Source: a virus. From it: 44,022 nucleotides of DNA. The stretch covers positions 1 to 44,022 of the IMG/VR virus record IMGVR_UViG_3300031812_000006; one strand, written 5' to 3'. Every line of letters begins with the position of its first letter. Position 1 is the stretch's first letter. Both the position numbers and the translations under genes were made by a program. The notes below the pieces were generated by a model, which worked only from the letters and a program-made list of their open reading frames with translations, searched no databases and was not told the DNA's origin. This document shows positions 23,263-30,088 of this stretch, piece after piece.

Positions 23263-23562
23263 CTATTGCACCTGGGCGGCCGGAGTAGGGACTTCAGATC
23301 CCGGAAAAAGCTGGCTTGTTATCTTGGCGAGTATCTCGAAATTGACTGGAAGCAACTCAGCGAAGTCGTCCTCAGAGACATCGCTCTTCTCGACGAGGCA
23401 CTCGTACAGGAGTGCGCAGACGTTCTTGATGTCTGCGAGCTGCGTCAGGGGAATGCCTCGAGCCTCAAGGCGCCGGAGCGCCCCAAATGTAGCGCGGAGG
23501 TGATACGTACGCCCTCCGATCTCCAGTTCGACGGTGTCCAACGGGGGAACAGAGATCTTCAT
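23263..23562 (-). CDS. Tail assembly chaperone, first part
   Basis: 99 residues: a beta-rich start (VPPLDTVELEIGGRTYHLRATFGALRRLEARGIPL) and a helical end. The IGGRTYxLRATFxALxxLE pattern is typical of phage tail chaperones such as gpG-like or DUF6096-like proteins. It would bind the tape measure during tail building and not be part of the virion. It lies between a muramidase-like gene and the second chaperone part. The stop at 23263 lies directly before the GTG of that part. Confidence 0.75.
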   Translation of the reverse strand: MKISVPPLDTVELEIGGRTYHLRATFGALRRLEARGIPLTQLADIKNVCALLYECLVEKSDVSEDDFAELLPVNFEILAKITSQLFPGSEVPTPAAQVQ

Positions 23563-23568
23563 ACGTAT

Positions 23569-24042
23569 CTAGTCTATCAGCTCGCGAAGTGGGCGATCGA
23601 GTGGTATGCCCGCTCTGCGGGCTACCACCTTGGCATAGGACTCAGGTCTGTTTCCGTCCTCGGCCGGCGCGAAAACTCTGAACATTTCCAAGAGCGTGGG
23701 CGAGACCCCGGCGTGGTAGCGACCGTCGATGTACTGGCCAATAAGTACCCTGAGAACACGCCATCCCTCTGCCTCGGCTGCCGCCGCTACCTCACTCGCA
23801 GGAGTTCCGTCGGGGAGCGAGCGGCGCGCCCATGCCACGAAATCAACGTATCCGTGAGATCTCGGATACGCCCGGCCGTGTTTTCTCCACTGCCGGATGT
23901 TTCCTGGATTTGCCAGCCTCTGCGCAACCGTAGGGTATTTGCCTTTCTTATAGAAGCCCTCCACGAATGCGATGGATGTCGCGATCTTGTCGATCAACTC
24001 GTCGCGTGTCACTGCCAGACGACCACGCTGTATGAGGCTCAA
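23569..24042 (-). CDS. Lysozyme-like muramidase/transglycosylase
   Basis: 157 residues. The pattern is that of small phage lysozyme-like proteins: a catalytic-type Glu in SIAFVEGFYK, then LANPGNIRQW (the NPGN-R motif), HGYVDFVAW, GVSPTLLEMFRVFAP with EDGNRPESYAKVV and a final IPLDRPLREL. This fold cuts the glycan strands of peptidoglycan. No signal peptide or anchor is present. Its place among tail genes, between the major tail protein and the chaperones, suggests either a virion-borne wall-cutting enzyme used at entry or the phage endolysin in an unusual place. No other endolysin is visible in the window. The ATG overlaps the small gene upstream as ATGA. Confidence 0.65.
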   Translation of the reverse strand: MSLIQRGRLAVTRDELIDKIATSIAFVEGFYKKGKYPTVAQRLANPGNIRQWRKHGRAYPRSHGYVDFVAWARRSLPDGTPASEVAAAAEAEGWRVLRVLIGQYIDGRYHAGVSPTLLEMFRVFAPAEDGNRPESYAKVVARRAGIPLDRPLRELID

Positions 24043-24233
24043 CTGCTTGTGAGCGCCCGGAAGTACTCAGGCGCGTCTCGAGTCAGATACATGTCAGAGG
24101 TTGTGGCGGTAGGGCGCAACCCTACCGCCACGTGGCAAGCGACATTGGCGACCACCCGGACGACGACAGAGGAAAGCGCTTTGGAACGCTGAGATGATGC
24201 GCTGACGGTGAGCTTTTGCGTGGTGACCGGCAC
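24039..24233 (-). CDS. Small virion-type protein with a non-ATG start
   Basis: About 64 residues. The text VPVTTQKLTVSASSQRSKAL, then CHVAVG and DMYLTRDAPEYFRA has the pattern of small phage proteins that carry SxQRSxxL ... AxG ... YLPxxxPEYFR, a beta-sandwich-like virion component. The stop overlaps the muramidase ATG as ATGA, which supports a real gene. There is no ATG in frame. GTG at 24233 or TTG at 24236 are the candidate starts, and neither has a good ribosome site. A GTG with a better GGAGG lies upstream in another frame, so a frameshift is possible. The 50 bases before it up to 24285 hold nothing else. Confidence 0.5.
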   Translation of the reverse strand: MPVTTQKLTVSASSQRSKALSSVVVRVVANVACHVAVGLRPTATTSDMYLTRDAPEYFRALTSS

Positions 24234-24285
24234 CAAGACCGGTAGGGGCCGCTTTGGGGTCGGGGATCGCCACGTCGCCTCCAGA

Positions 24286-24765
24286 TTACAGGACGCTGGG
24301 GCCGGGAGCGAGCCGGTACACGTCGTTGCCGTCGAACCCAACCGTGAACTGGATCTCCTGACGGTTAGATGGCTCGCCGAAATTGGGCTTGATCGCTTTG
24401 ACCCGGCCCTCAAACTCGTTTGCCTGATACTGCGACTGAGCGTTGTCCACAGGGATTTCAACCCTCCACCAGAGCTTCGTGCCGGCCGCCAGGAAGTCAT
24501 AGAGATCGTCGACCCAACCGGTAGAGTTCTGGTGCATGGTATCAGGGTCGAGCAGGCACGTCACGACCAGGTCATCGACTGAGATCATGCCGGGAATGCT
24601 CCGCTTAAGGCGCGACGTGCCGTGGACAGTGGTGTCCACAGAATCCGAGGTGAACGTAGCAACACCCTGCACGTCTGTCACCTGCGTGACAGTGGTCCAT
24701 GTGTGGGGACTCGTGGTGGAATACCCCACCTTGATTCCGTTAGCAAGAACGCCGCCAGATGCCAT
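24286..24765 (-). CDS. Major tail protein
   Basis: 159 residues. Typical parts are the start MASGGVLANGIKVGYST, the middle GWVDDLYDFLAAGTKLWWRVEI and the end IQFTVGFDGNDVYRLAPGP. Size, beta-rich makeup and place after the tail terminator fit the tail tube subunit. It has its own candidate promoter with a perfect TATAAT at 24801-24796, and a perfect 11-bp hairpin whose 3' arm overlaps its ribosome site. High or separately timed expression is therefore likely. The start is fixed by GGAGG 4 bases before the ATG. Confidence 0.75.
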   Translation of the reverse strand: MASGGVLANGIKVGYSTTSPHTWTTVTQVTDVQGVATFTSDSVDTTVHGTSRLKRSIPGMISVDDLVVTCLLDPDTMHQNSTGWVDDLYDFLAAGTKLWWRVEIPVDNAQSQYQANEFEGRVKAIKPNFGEPSNRQEIQFTVGFDGNDVYRLAPGPSVL

Positions 24766-24770
24766 CTTCC

Positions 24771-24823
24771 CTCCGTGCGATCATCGCACGGAGAGATTAT
24801 AGCGAAAGGCGATTATTTTCGCT
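24771..24823 (-). promoter_or_regulatory. Promoter-like -10 box and hairpins before the major tail protein
   Basis: On the minus strand an inverted repeat (AGCGAAA / TTTCGCT, 24801-24807 and 24817-24823) is followed by TATAAT (24801-24796) and then a perfect inverted repeat with 11-bp arms and a 1-base centre (24771-24781 and 24783-24793). The last arm overlaps GGAG of the ribosome site. No good -35 box is seen at 17 bases. The first repeat could end the message of the tail terminator gene. Confidence 0.5.
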
Positions 24824-25209
24824 TACGACCCGAAGACGCGGAAATCGAGTGCCATGTGGTGAGCGTGGACGTCTTCATCGTATCCGAGATAGGTGACTCC
24901 TCCGTCGTGCCATGCGGTCCATCCGGTGGGCATCTTCCCCGGCATTCCGCTGACGATGATGTCAGCCAGCTCCTGGCACTTCGAAACGTTCTCTGCGAAC
25001 ACGTCGATCTGGTAGGTAGCCCACTCACGGAGGGTCTCCCTGGTGCGGTGCATGCGCGTTTCGCCCGATACGACAATTGGACGATGCATGATTGCAGGCA
25101 GTGAAACATCGCGCCACGACCCGAATGGCCGAATCCTGCTCGCCGGCACCTGTGCCGTAAGGCCGGTTACCGATGTCAACGCTGTCTGGATCGCCTCGAT
25201 GACAGTCAT
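24823..25209 (-). CDS. Tail terminator/completion protein
   Basis: 128 residues: MTVIEAIQTALTSVTGLTAQ at the start is typical of proteins that cap the tail at the head end (DUF3168/gpU-like), and the middle REWATYQIDVFAENVSKCQELAD matches the usual alpha/beta ring subunit. It comes between the HK97 gp10-like gene and the major tail protein, exactly where this function is expected. Its start overlaps the previous stop by 4 bases. Confidence 0.7.
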   Translation of the reverse strand: MTVIEAIQTALTSVTGLTAQVPASRIRPFGSWRDVSLPAIMHRPIVVSGETRMHRTRETLREWATYQIDVFAENVSKCQELADIIVSGMPGKMPTGWTAWHDGGVTYLGYDEDVHAHHMALDFRVFGS

Positions 25210-25616
25210 CCGCTGATCTCCTCGATGGTCTTCAAGATGCCTGCTTTAATAATCGCCATGACCTCGCCCTTCGTTTGCGCTATTGCCGGCCGCCAGAACG
25301 GTTTCCCTGCCCACTTGGATGTGCCGAACTCGACCAAGTGGGAGTGCGGAGCCTTGCGGTGGTTGACGCCTGCCAGAATGTTGGGCTCTGACGGGCGTTG
25401 CGCTGGAGTGCCGACGAAAATCGCGTCTCTGAGGTGAGTGCCTCTCTTTCGCCGCGGGTTATACGGCGCGTTCCGGCGCGCCTGCTGAACAAGCACATTG
25501 CCGGCTTGCACGTATGATGCCTTCGCGGTCGGCGATACACCGACAGCCTGCAAGATGCGCGCCTTTTCTTGCAGATCAGCGATTCCCTCGATTTTGACGT
25601 CGAAGAGCTTGCTCAT
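25206..25616 (-). CDS. HK97 gp10-like neck protein
   Basis: 136 residues. The pattern MSKLFDVKIEGIADLQEKAR, then VQAGNVLVQQARRNAPYNP, HLRDAIFVG and HSHLVEFGTSKWAGKPFWRPA is characteristic: QARRNAP plus HLVEFGTS with xPFxRPA is the signature of HK97-gp10/tail-component proteins at the head-tail neck. It overlaps the genes on both sides by 4 bases (ATGA), so the neck genes form one translation unit. Confidence 0.85.
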   Translation of the reverse strand: MSKLFDVKIEGIADLQEKARILQAVGVSPTAKASYVQAGNVLVQQARRNAPYNPRRKRGTHLRDAIFVGTPAQRPSEPNILAGVNHRKAPHSHLVEFGTSKWAGKPFWRPAIAQTKGEVMAIIKAGILKTIEEISG

Positions 25617-25969
25617 TCCTTTACGGCGACCACCCTCACCTCACGAAATGGCGGCTCGTCCACAGTCACTAACCTCACGTGGTAGTGCCCTGTTTCGCCG
25701 TCGAACTCCAACCTGTCCCCCGCTCGCACGTCAGTGCCGGCCGGTGCGACAATGTCGACCACGGCCAAGCCGAGTTCCTGCCCGGCCGCGGCCCGGGGCA
25801 CGCCAAGGGCCGGCTTGCGCTGAACGTAAGCCCTTTGCACAACTGGCCACGTAACCGCTGGCTCCCCAGAGGCGTTCTGGGCACCCTCCGTGCGCCTCAG
25901 AATGGCGCATCTGAGAGGGGCTGGAAGGTACCGGTCTTTAACGAACGCCTTAGATCCTGGACTGCTCAT
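25613..25969 (-). CDS. Head-tail joining (head closure) protein
   Basis: 118 residues from the ATG at 25969, which overlaps the upstream stop as ATGA. It contains LPAPLRCAILRRTEGAQNASGEP and GDRLEFDGETGHYHVRLVTVDEPP, the latter a beta-barrel segment like that of head closure proteins (phage head-tail adaptor family). Gene order (connector, closure, gp10, terminator) supports this. A longer frame to 26053 would run deep into the connector gene. Confidence 0.7.
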   Translation of the reverse strand: MSSPGSKAFVKDRYLPAPLRCAILRRTEGAQNASGEPAVTWPVVQRAYVQRKPALGVPRAAAGQELGLAVVDIVAPAGTDVRAGDRLEFDGETGHYHVRLVTVDEPPFREVRVVAVKE

Positions 25970-26565
25970 CTGTGGAGTCTCCCTGGTGTGAGGAGCGCCT
26001 CTGCGGCCGCAGGAATCTCGGTATTCGATTGCCCACGGGTGTAGTACAGCCACGCAGCAATCATCGTGATCGCCACCTTGACCCGCGCACCGGCATCTCC
26101 CCAGAATGCATCATTGCCGGAATACCCAGAGGTAAACCTTACAAGAATCGCGCCGCGCGGATATAGACTCGACGACGGCCACGTTCCGTTGACTGGCGGG
26201 CGGACGACCGGCGGCTCCAGGTTCGAGAAGACGATGTAGTCGGTGCCCTCAGCGAGGACGGTCTCGCTACCCTGCTCGTTGAGGTATGATACCTTGTCCA
26301 CCGAGACGAGTGGCGCGCGAAGCTCAATTTCGCTTGGCCATGAATCGAGCCGCAAATCGTACTGCTTCTGAACGAGATCGCGGTTAAGGTAGACCTCAGC
26401 CAGTTCCCTAGCCGCAGAGATGTACCCTTTGAGCAGTGAGTCGCGCTCGGAATCGGACGGGCTGAGCGCCGGCAGACCCAGAGCATGCTCAACCTCCGCG
26501 AGCGTGACCGGCTCTGAGAAGCTCTGCACCGGTGATGTTGCCGTCAGTTTAAGAGTCGCTGCCAT
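25966..26565 (-). CDS. Head-tail connector (gp6/adaptor family)
   Basis: 199 residues. The sequence SFSEPVTLAEVEHALGLP, then LLKGYISAARELAEVYLNRDLVQKQYDL and a C-terminal helix region (VKVAITMIAAWLYYTRG) is typical of phage gp6-like connectors that form a ring below the portal. Unusually, it is separated from the capsid gene by three glycosyltransferase genes. Its start overlaps the end of the last glycosyltransferase by 17 bases, so its translation may be tied to them. Confidence 0.8.
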   Translation of the reverse strand: MAATLKLTATSPVQSFSEPVTLAEVEHALGLPALSPSDSERDSLLKGYISAARELAEVYLNRDLVQKQYDLRLDSWPSEIELRAPLVSVDKVSYLNEQGSETVLAEGTDYIVFSNLEPPVVRPPVNGTWPSSSLYPRGAILVRFTSGYSGNDAFWGDAGARVKVAITMIAAWLYYTRGQSNTEIPAAAEALLTPGRLHR

Positions 26566-27355
26566 GCGGTCGGCCCCTCAATTTGAGGATATCACCTGTT
26601 GCAGGAGCTGGACGGAAATCTCGCAAGGGCACCTTCTTGAGCGGACCGGCCCATCGAAAACGCGAGGTCGGCGGAAACAAATCGCCAATGACCATGTGGC
26701 GGTACCGATCCTCGAAGTCATTGAGCGGGTCTATCGTGTTGTACCAGTGGAATTTTCGGATTCTGTCGTCTCGATGCATATAACCGTAGTGCTTGACGCG
26801 GACAGGGATGCGCTGAAAGTGGCGCGTAAAAGCATCGGGAACCGATGAGCAGTGGAAGTTGGCGCCGTTCCCGTACTTAGTGCGGCGGAACGTTTCCACA
26901 CCGCCTGACGCGCCGATCGGCCACGCAGACTGGCGATAGAACGAGCCATATATGCCGTCGATTCTCACCATCTCAGGAGAATCCCAGAGGTAAAGGATTG
27001 ACGGCGCAAGGGCTACAGGTCTACCCTCCTCCGACACTCGAGACATGCACTCGAGCATCTCCCAGTGGTCCATCAGTACCTCGTCGCCATCCAACATGAT
27101 CGCCCAGTCGTTGCCCGCAAAAGGGCCGTATCGTTTCCACGCCTGTTCTACGAGGAAGTCCTTATCTCTGGCTTCGTCGATGCCATCGAAGGGCGACGTA
27201 ATCACGTGGGCGCCGGCCCGCAGGGCCAGATCGACGGTGTTGTCCTCGCTGTGATCATCAAGGACAAGAACCGCGTCCGCTAGCCGGCGCAATTCAGAGA
27301 CCGCCTCCGAGATCCATCGCGCCTCGTTCTTTACCCTCATTAAGCCAACAATCAT
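26549..27355 (-). CDS. Glycosyltransferase, GT-A fold (third of three in the head module)
   Basis: 268 residues. MIVGLMRVKNEARWISEAV is the classic start of family-2-like glycosyltransferases, followed by VLVLDDHSEDNTVDLAL and the metal-binding DxD in AIMLDGDEVLMDHWE. A His-rich part (VKHYGYMHRDDRIRKFHWY) near residue 205 resembles the acceptor-side region of these enzymes. It transfers a sugar from a nucleotide sugar. The acceptor may be a virion protein, because the gene lies between the capsid and connector genes, but a host surface target is also possible. Confidence 0.8.
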   Translation of the reverse strand: MIVGLMRVKNEARWISEAVSELRRLADAVLVLDDHSEDNTVDLALRAGAHVITSPFDGIDEARDKDFLVEQAWKRYGPFAGNDWAIMLDGDEVLMDHWEMLECMSRVSEEGRPVALAPSILYLWDSPEMVRIDGIYGSFYRQSAWPIGASGGVETFRRTKYGNGANFHCSSVPDAFTRHFQRIPVRVKHYGYMHRDDRIRKFHWYNTIDPLNDFEDRYRHMVIGDLFPPTSRFRWAGPLKKVPLRDFRPAPATGDILKLRGRPHGSDS

Positions 27356-27370
27356 TTGACGGCCTCCGGG

Positions 27371-28030
27371 TCAGTATCGTCCCCAATTGTCATGCCCCCA
27401 CTTGTCCTTAAATCGTAGGAGGTTTTCCCTGAAGTCGCCGGCACCTCGCCCTCTGAACTCGCTCCTCAGCATCGAATGGTTGACCTTCACGCGGTCGTAC
27501 ACCCAGAGCTCGACCCCGAGCTGCCTGGCCCTGAGGCAGTAGTCATCATCATCGCAACCGTATCCGACAAACCTCTCGTCCATCTCTCCGACTAGGTTCC
27601 AGACGCGGCGCGGGATGTAAACACATACGAAACAGAGCATCCGCGGCTCACTCCGAACACCGACGCCTCTGAATCGCTGGTTCGGGTTGCCGACGAAGTC
27701 AATCGCTGGCGAGATGATCGCGTTTCGACCCGTCTCGAATGACAATCGTGAGATCGATGAAAGACCGTAGGGTGTCTCGAGGATTGCGTCGTCGTTCATC
27801 AGAACGATGTCGTTACCCTCAGGGGCTGCCCGGACCCCTACGTTGATGTTCCGAGAAAAAACAAACGGCTTAATCCCATCAACGTAGCGACACCCAAGTT
27901 GTGGGCGATCTTCAATTCCGTCGTCCACGACGATGATGTCGATGCCACCCTCGTATTCTCTGAGGCGCCCAATAGACACCTCGATGTTTGGCCTCGACCT
28001 TGAGGGAATGATCACTGAGAATTCTGGCAT
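27371..28030 (-). CDS. Glycosyltransferase family 2-like protein (second of three)
   Basis: 219 residues. The start MPEFSVIIPSRSRPNIEVSI leads to DIIVVDDGI and VLMNDDAIL, where NDD serves as the DxD-type metal site. MDERFVGYGCDDDDYCLRARQLG near residue 165 is the conserved ED-type catalytic block of rhamnosyl- or galactosyl-type GT2 enzymes. The full domain is present and short, without a membrane segment. The start overlaps the previous gene by 19 bases. It is likely cytoplasmic and acts with the two flanking transferases. Confidence 0.8.
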   Translation of the reverse strand: MPEFSVIIPSRSRPNIEVSIGRLREYEGGIDIIVVDDGIEDRPQLGCRYVDGIKPFVFSRNINVGVRAAPEGNDIVLMNDDAILETPYGLSSISRLSFETGRNAIISPAIDFVGNPNQRFRGVGVRSEPRMLCFVCVYIPRRVWNLVGEMDERFVGYGCDDDDYCLRARQLGVELWVYDRVKVNHSMLRSEFRGRGAGDFRENLLRFKDKWGHDNWGRY

Positions 28031-28833
28031 AGCAGTGTATATGCCTCAGGCAGGTCCGAAAAGGATGCCTTAATCCATGCGCTTCCAGAGATCTTCCTCG
28101 GCGAGACGTTCCCCGGATGGATGGACGCTACCATGTGCTCCGTCCCATCCACCGCTCGGAACCGCCCCTTTGCCGCCGCCTCGTGGACGAAGTGGTTGTC
28201 CTCCCCGACATGATAAGGTCGAAACCTGTGCCGGCCCCACCATTCCTTGCGGTAGATGAGAGAAGCACCGACAACGTAGTTCTGCTGGCTATACCTGTAT
28301 ACCTCGCGGGACCCGATCCTGTGGAAAAGGACCGTGCCGTAACCTGCAACGTCTCTGTCTCCGAGCGCTTCGACACGGTGGGAGATGCTGTAAGGTCCAT
28401 ACCAGTCGTCGTCGTCCCAGTGCAGAATAACCTCTCCGAGCGCAGCTTCGCAGGCGATGTTGCGTTTTTCGCCTACCGTCCCGCCTCGCTTGATCGTCCT
28501 CACCCATGCGGGAATGTCTTGTGGGAGGTCTGATGGTTGATCGTATACGACGATCAACTCAGCCTCACCAGAAAACGCGTGTTTCGACACCTCGAAGAGA
28601 TAAATTGCCCTCCGAAGGAAGTCTGGCCTGGCCCGAGTCGGGCAAATCGCTGACACTGTGGGATAAGGGCGCTGCTCAGGTGCGATCTGGGGCACCTGTC
28701 GATCCTGATCCTCTACGTGGTCGGCGAGACCACGCCGAACGAGCAATGCAGCCCTCTGGCGCGGGATGTCCACGATGCTGCCCTCAGCGTACACGCGGTC
28801 CAGGTACATCTGCCGCCGCAATCTGACCCGCAT
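28012..28833 (-). CDS. Glycosyltransferase with an extra N-terminal domain (first of three)
   Basis: 273 residues. Residues 1-45 (MRVRLRRQMYLDRVYAEGSI, then ALLVRRGLADHVED) look like the small phage-type domain with G-x-V-x-(V/I)P and a LVxRGLA ending, known from short head-associated proteins. The rest is a GT-A domain: VSAICPTRARPDFLRRAIYL, TVGEKRNIACEAA, ILHWDDDDWYGPYSI with the metal-binding DDDD, and GEDNHFVHEAAAKGRFRAV as the catalytic block. The fusion to a phage-type domain suggests that the transferase acts on, or travels with, the virion. A possible weak promoter (TTGTGG, 16 bases, GATAAT) precedes its ATG after the capsid hairpin. Confidence 0.75.
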   Translation of the reverse strand: MRVRLRRQMYLDRVYAEGSIVDIPRQRAALLVRRGLADHVEDQDRQVPQIAPEQRPYPTVSAICPTRARPDFLRRAIYLFEVSKHAFSGEAELIVVYDQPSDLPQDIPAWVRTIKRGGTVGEKRNIACEAALGEVILHWDDDDWYGPYSISHRVEALGDRDVAGYGTVLFHRIGSREVYRYSQQNYVVGASLIYRKEWWGRHRFRPYHVGEDNHFVHEAAAKGRFRAVDGTEHMVASIHPGNVSPRKISGSAWIKASFSDLPEAYTLLCQNSQ

Positions 28834-28888
28834 AAGATCAGATTATCACGCCAGCGAGCCGCACCACAAGCTCGATGGAGACAAATGA

Positions 28889-28912
28889 GGGGCCAGCGCC
28901 CGAACTGGCCCC
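28889..28912 (-). terminator. Hairpin after the major capsid gene, possible attenuator
   Basis: An inverted repeat with 8-bp arms, GGGGCCAG / CTGGCCCC (28889-28896 and 28905-28912), lies 25 bases after the capsid stop on the minus strand. The U-run that should follow is weak (TCATTTG). It may reduce transcription into the glycosyltransferase genes or protect the capsid message end. Confidence 0.5.
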
Positions 28913-28936
28913 TATGCGCTCAGGTGACACGCCGCG

Positions 28937-30088
28937 TTAGGCCGGCGAGGTAGTCAGCGATCCAGTGATGTAAGCGCCCGGTCGGAACACCACGAGGGCG
29001 AGCCGCTCCTCGGCGCGAATCGCGACCATGTTTTTCGTGAAAAAGTCGCTGTGTTCGGTCGAGATCTCGACCGAGAGCCCCGTCCGTTGACGGATGACAG
29101 CGCTGGTAGGAGCTGACGACCCAACCAGGAATGTCCCTTGGGTGATTCCGGTCGTCACGAACGGTCGCAGCCCAAAGAACGTGACATCGAACGGGGTAAA
29201 CGGATTCCCGAACAGGTATACGCCCGTCGAATCCTTACTCAGGCGGATGTCCCAGAAATCCTTCGGGTGCAGCACCACAAAGTCCGGCTCCACCTCGTTC
29301 GCGCTCTGGATCTGCTGAACGGCCCGGCCCAGGATGTCGATCTTCTCCCATCCGTGCGACGCCGAGAGCAGACCGGTATTGAACGGGGTCGCCTGGGTGA
29401 TCAAGCCGTTCAAGTTCTCGCCCGTGCCGCTCCCAGACAGGATCTGATTTTCCTCCTCGAGCAGGACCGCATAGGTAAGCGACTCTCGGATAAACGACTC
29501 GAGGCCCTCGAAGTCTTCCAAGACCTGGCGCGTGGCGGGAATCCATGTCGCAATCGTTCGGACAGTCTCCGTGTCGGTGGTGAACGTCAGGGCATTCTCG
29601 TACTTGGCGCTCGCCTCGACTTGCGGCGAAGCCTTCTGGATGTCTGAGTTCACCTTTACGAAATCGATGGCGTTGAACTGCGTCGGGATGACAGTCAACA
29701 GGTCGCGGATGAAAAGCCTGCGCCGTGCAGCCGGCACAATACCAGGCGTCCGCTCGAACAGTAGGACGCCTGAGCTTGCGCTCCCGACCGCGCTCGAGGT
29801 GATCGTGGTGCGCTGCTCGATGAGGGTCTCGATCCCGGGCAATTGGATTACCGCAGATCCGCGGCGGTCACGGAAGAGCTTCTGCATACCCTCGTGCTCC
29901 TGCAGCATCTGCCGCAATCTATTCGCCTGAGGCTGACTGGGGCGAGCCTTTTCTACTTCGGCAGCATCCAGCCGAGCCTGGAGCGCTTGCACTTGGGCGG
30001 CGGTATCGGAAGTGACCTTACCGAGACGCTCCATTTCGTCCTTGGCCTTGTTGATGAAGGCCTCGAGCTGTTTCTTCAGTTCGTCCAT
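28937..30088 (-). CDS. HK97-type major capsid protein
   Basis: 383 residues. The N-terminal 80 residues form a coiled-coil delta domain (MDELKKQLEAFINKAKDEM), expected to act as scaffold and be cut by the protease encoded just upstream. The shell domain follows: IETLIEQRTTITSS, then FVKVNSDIQKASPQVE, TWIPATRQVLEDFEGLESFI, and near the end VRAEERLALVVFRPGAYI-like text (IRAEERLALVVFRPGA), which is the HK97 capsid hallmark. Its start overlaps the protease stop by 13 bases. Confidence 0.93.
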   Translation of the reverse strand: MDELKKQLEAFINKAKDEMERLGKVTSDTAAQVQALQARLDAAEVEKARPSQPQANRLRQMLQEHEGMQKLFRDRRGSAVIQLPGIETLIEQRTTITSSAVGSASSGVLLFERTPGIVPAARRRLFIRDLLTVIPTQFNAIDFVKVNSDIQKASPQVEASAKYENALTFTTDTETVRTIATWIPATRQVLEDFEGLESFIRESLTYAVLLEEENQILSGSGTGENLNGLITQATPFNTGLLSASHGWEKIDILGRAVQQIQSANEVEPDFVVLHPKDFWDIRLSKDSTGVYLFGNPFTPFDVTFFGLRPFVTTGITQGTFLVGSSAPTSAVIRQRTGLSVEISTEHSDFFTKNMVAIRAEERLALVVFRPGAYITGSLTTSPA

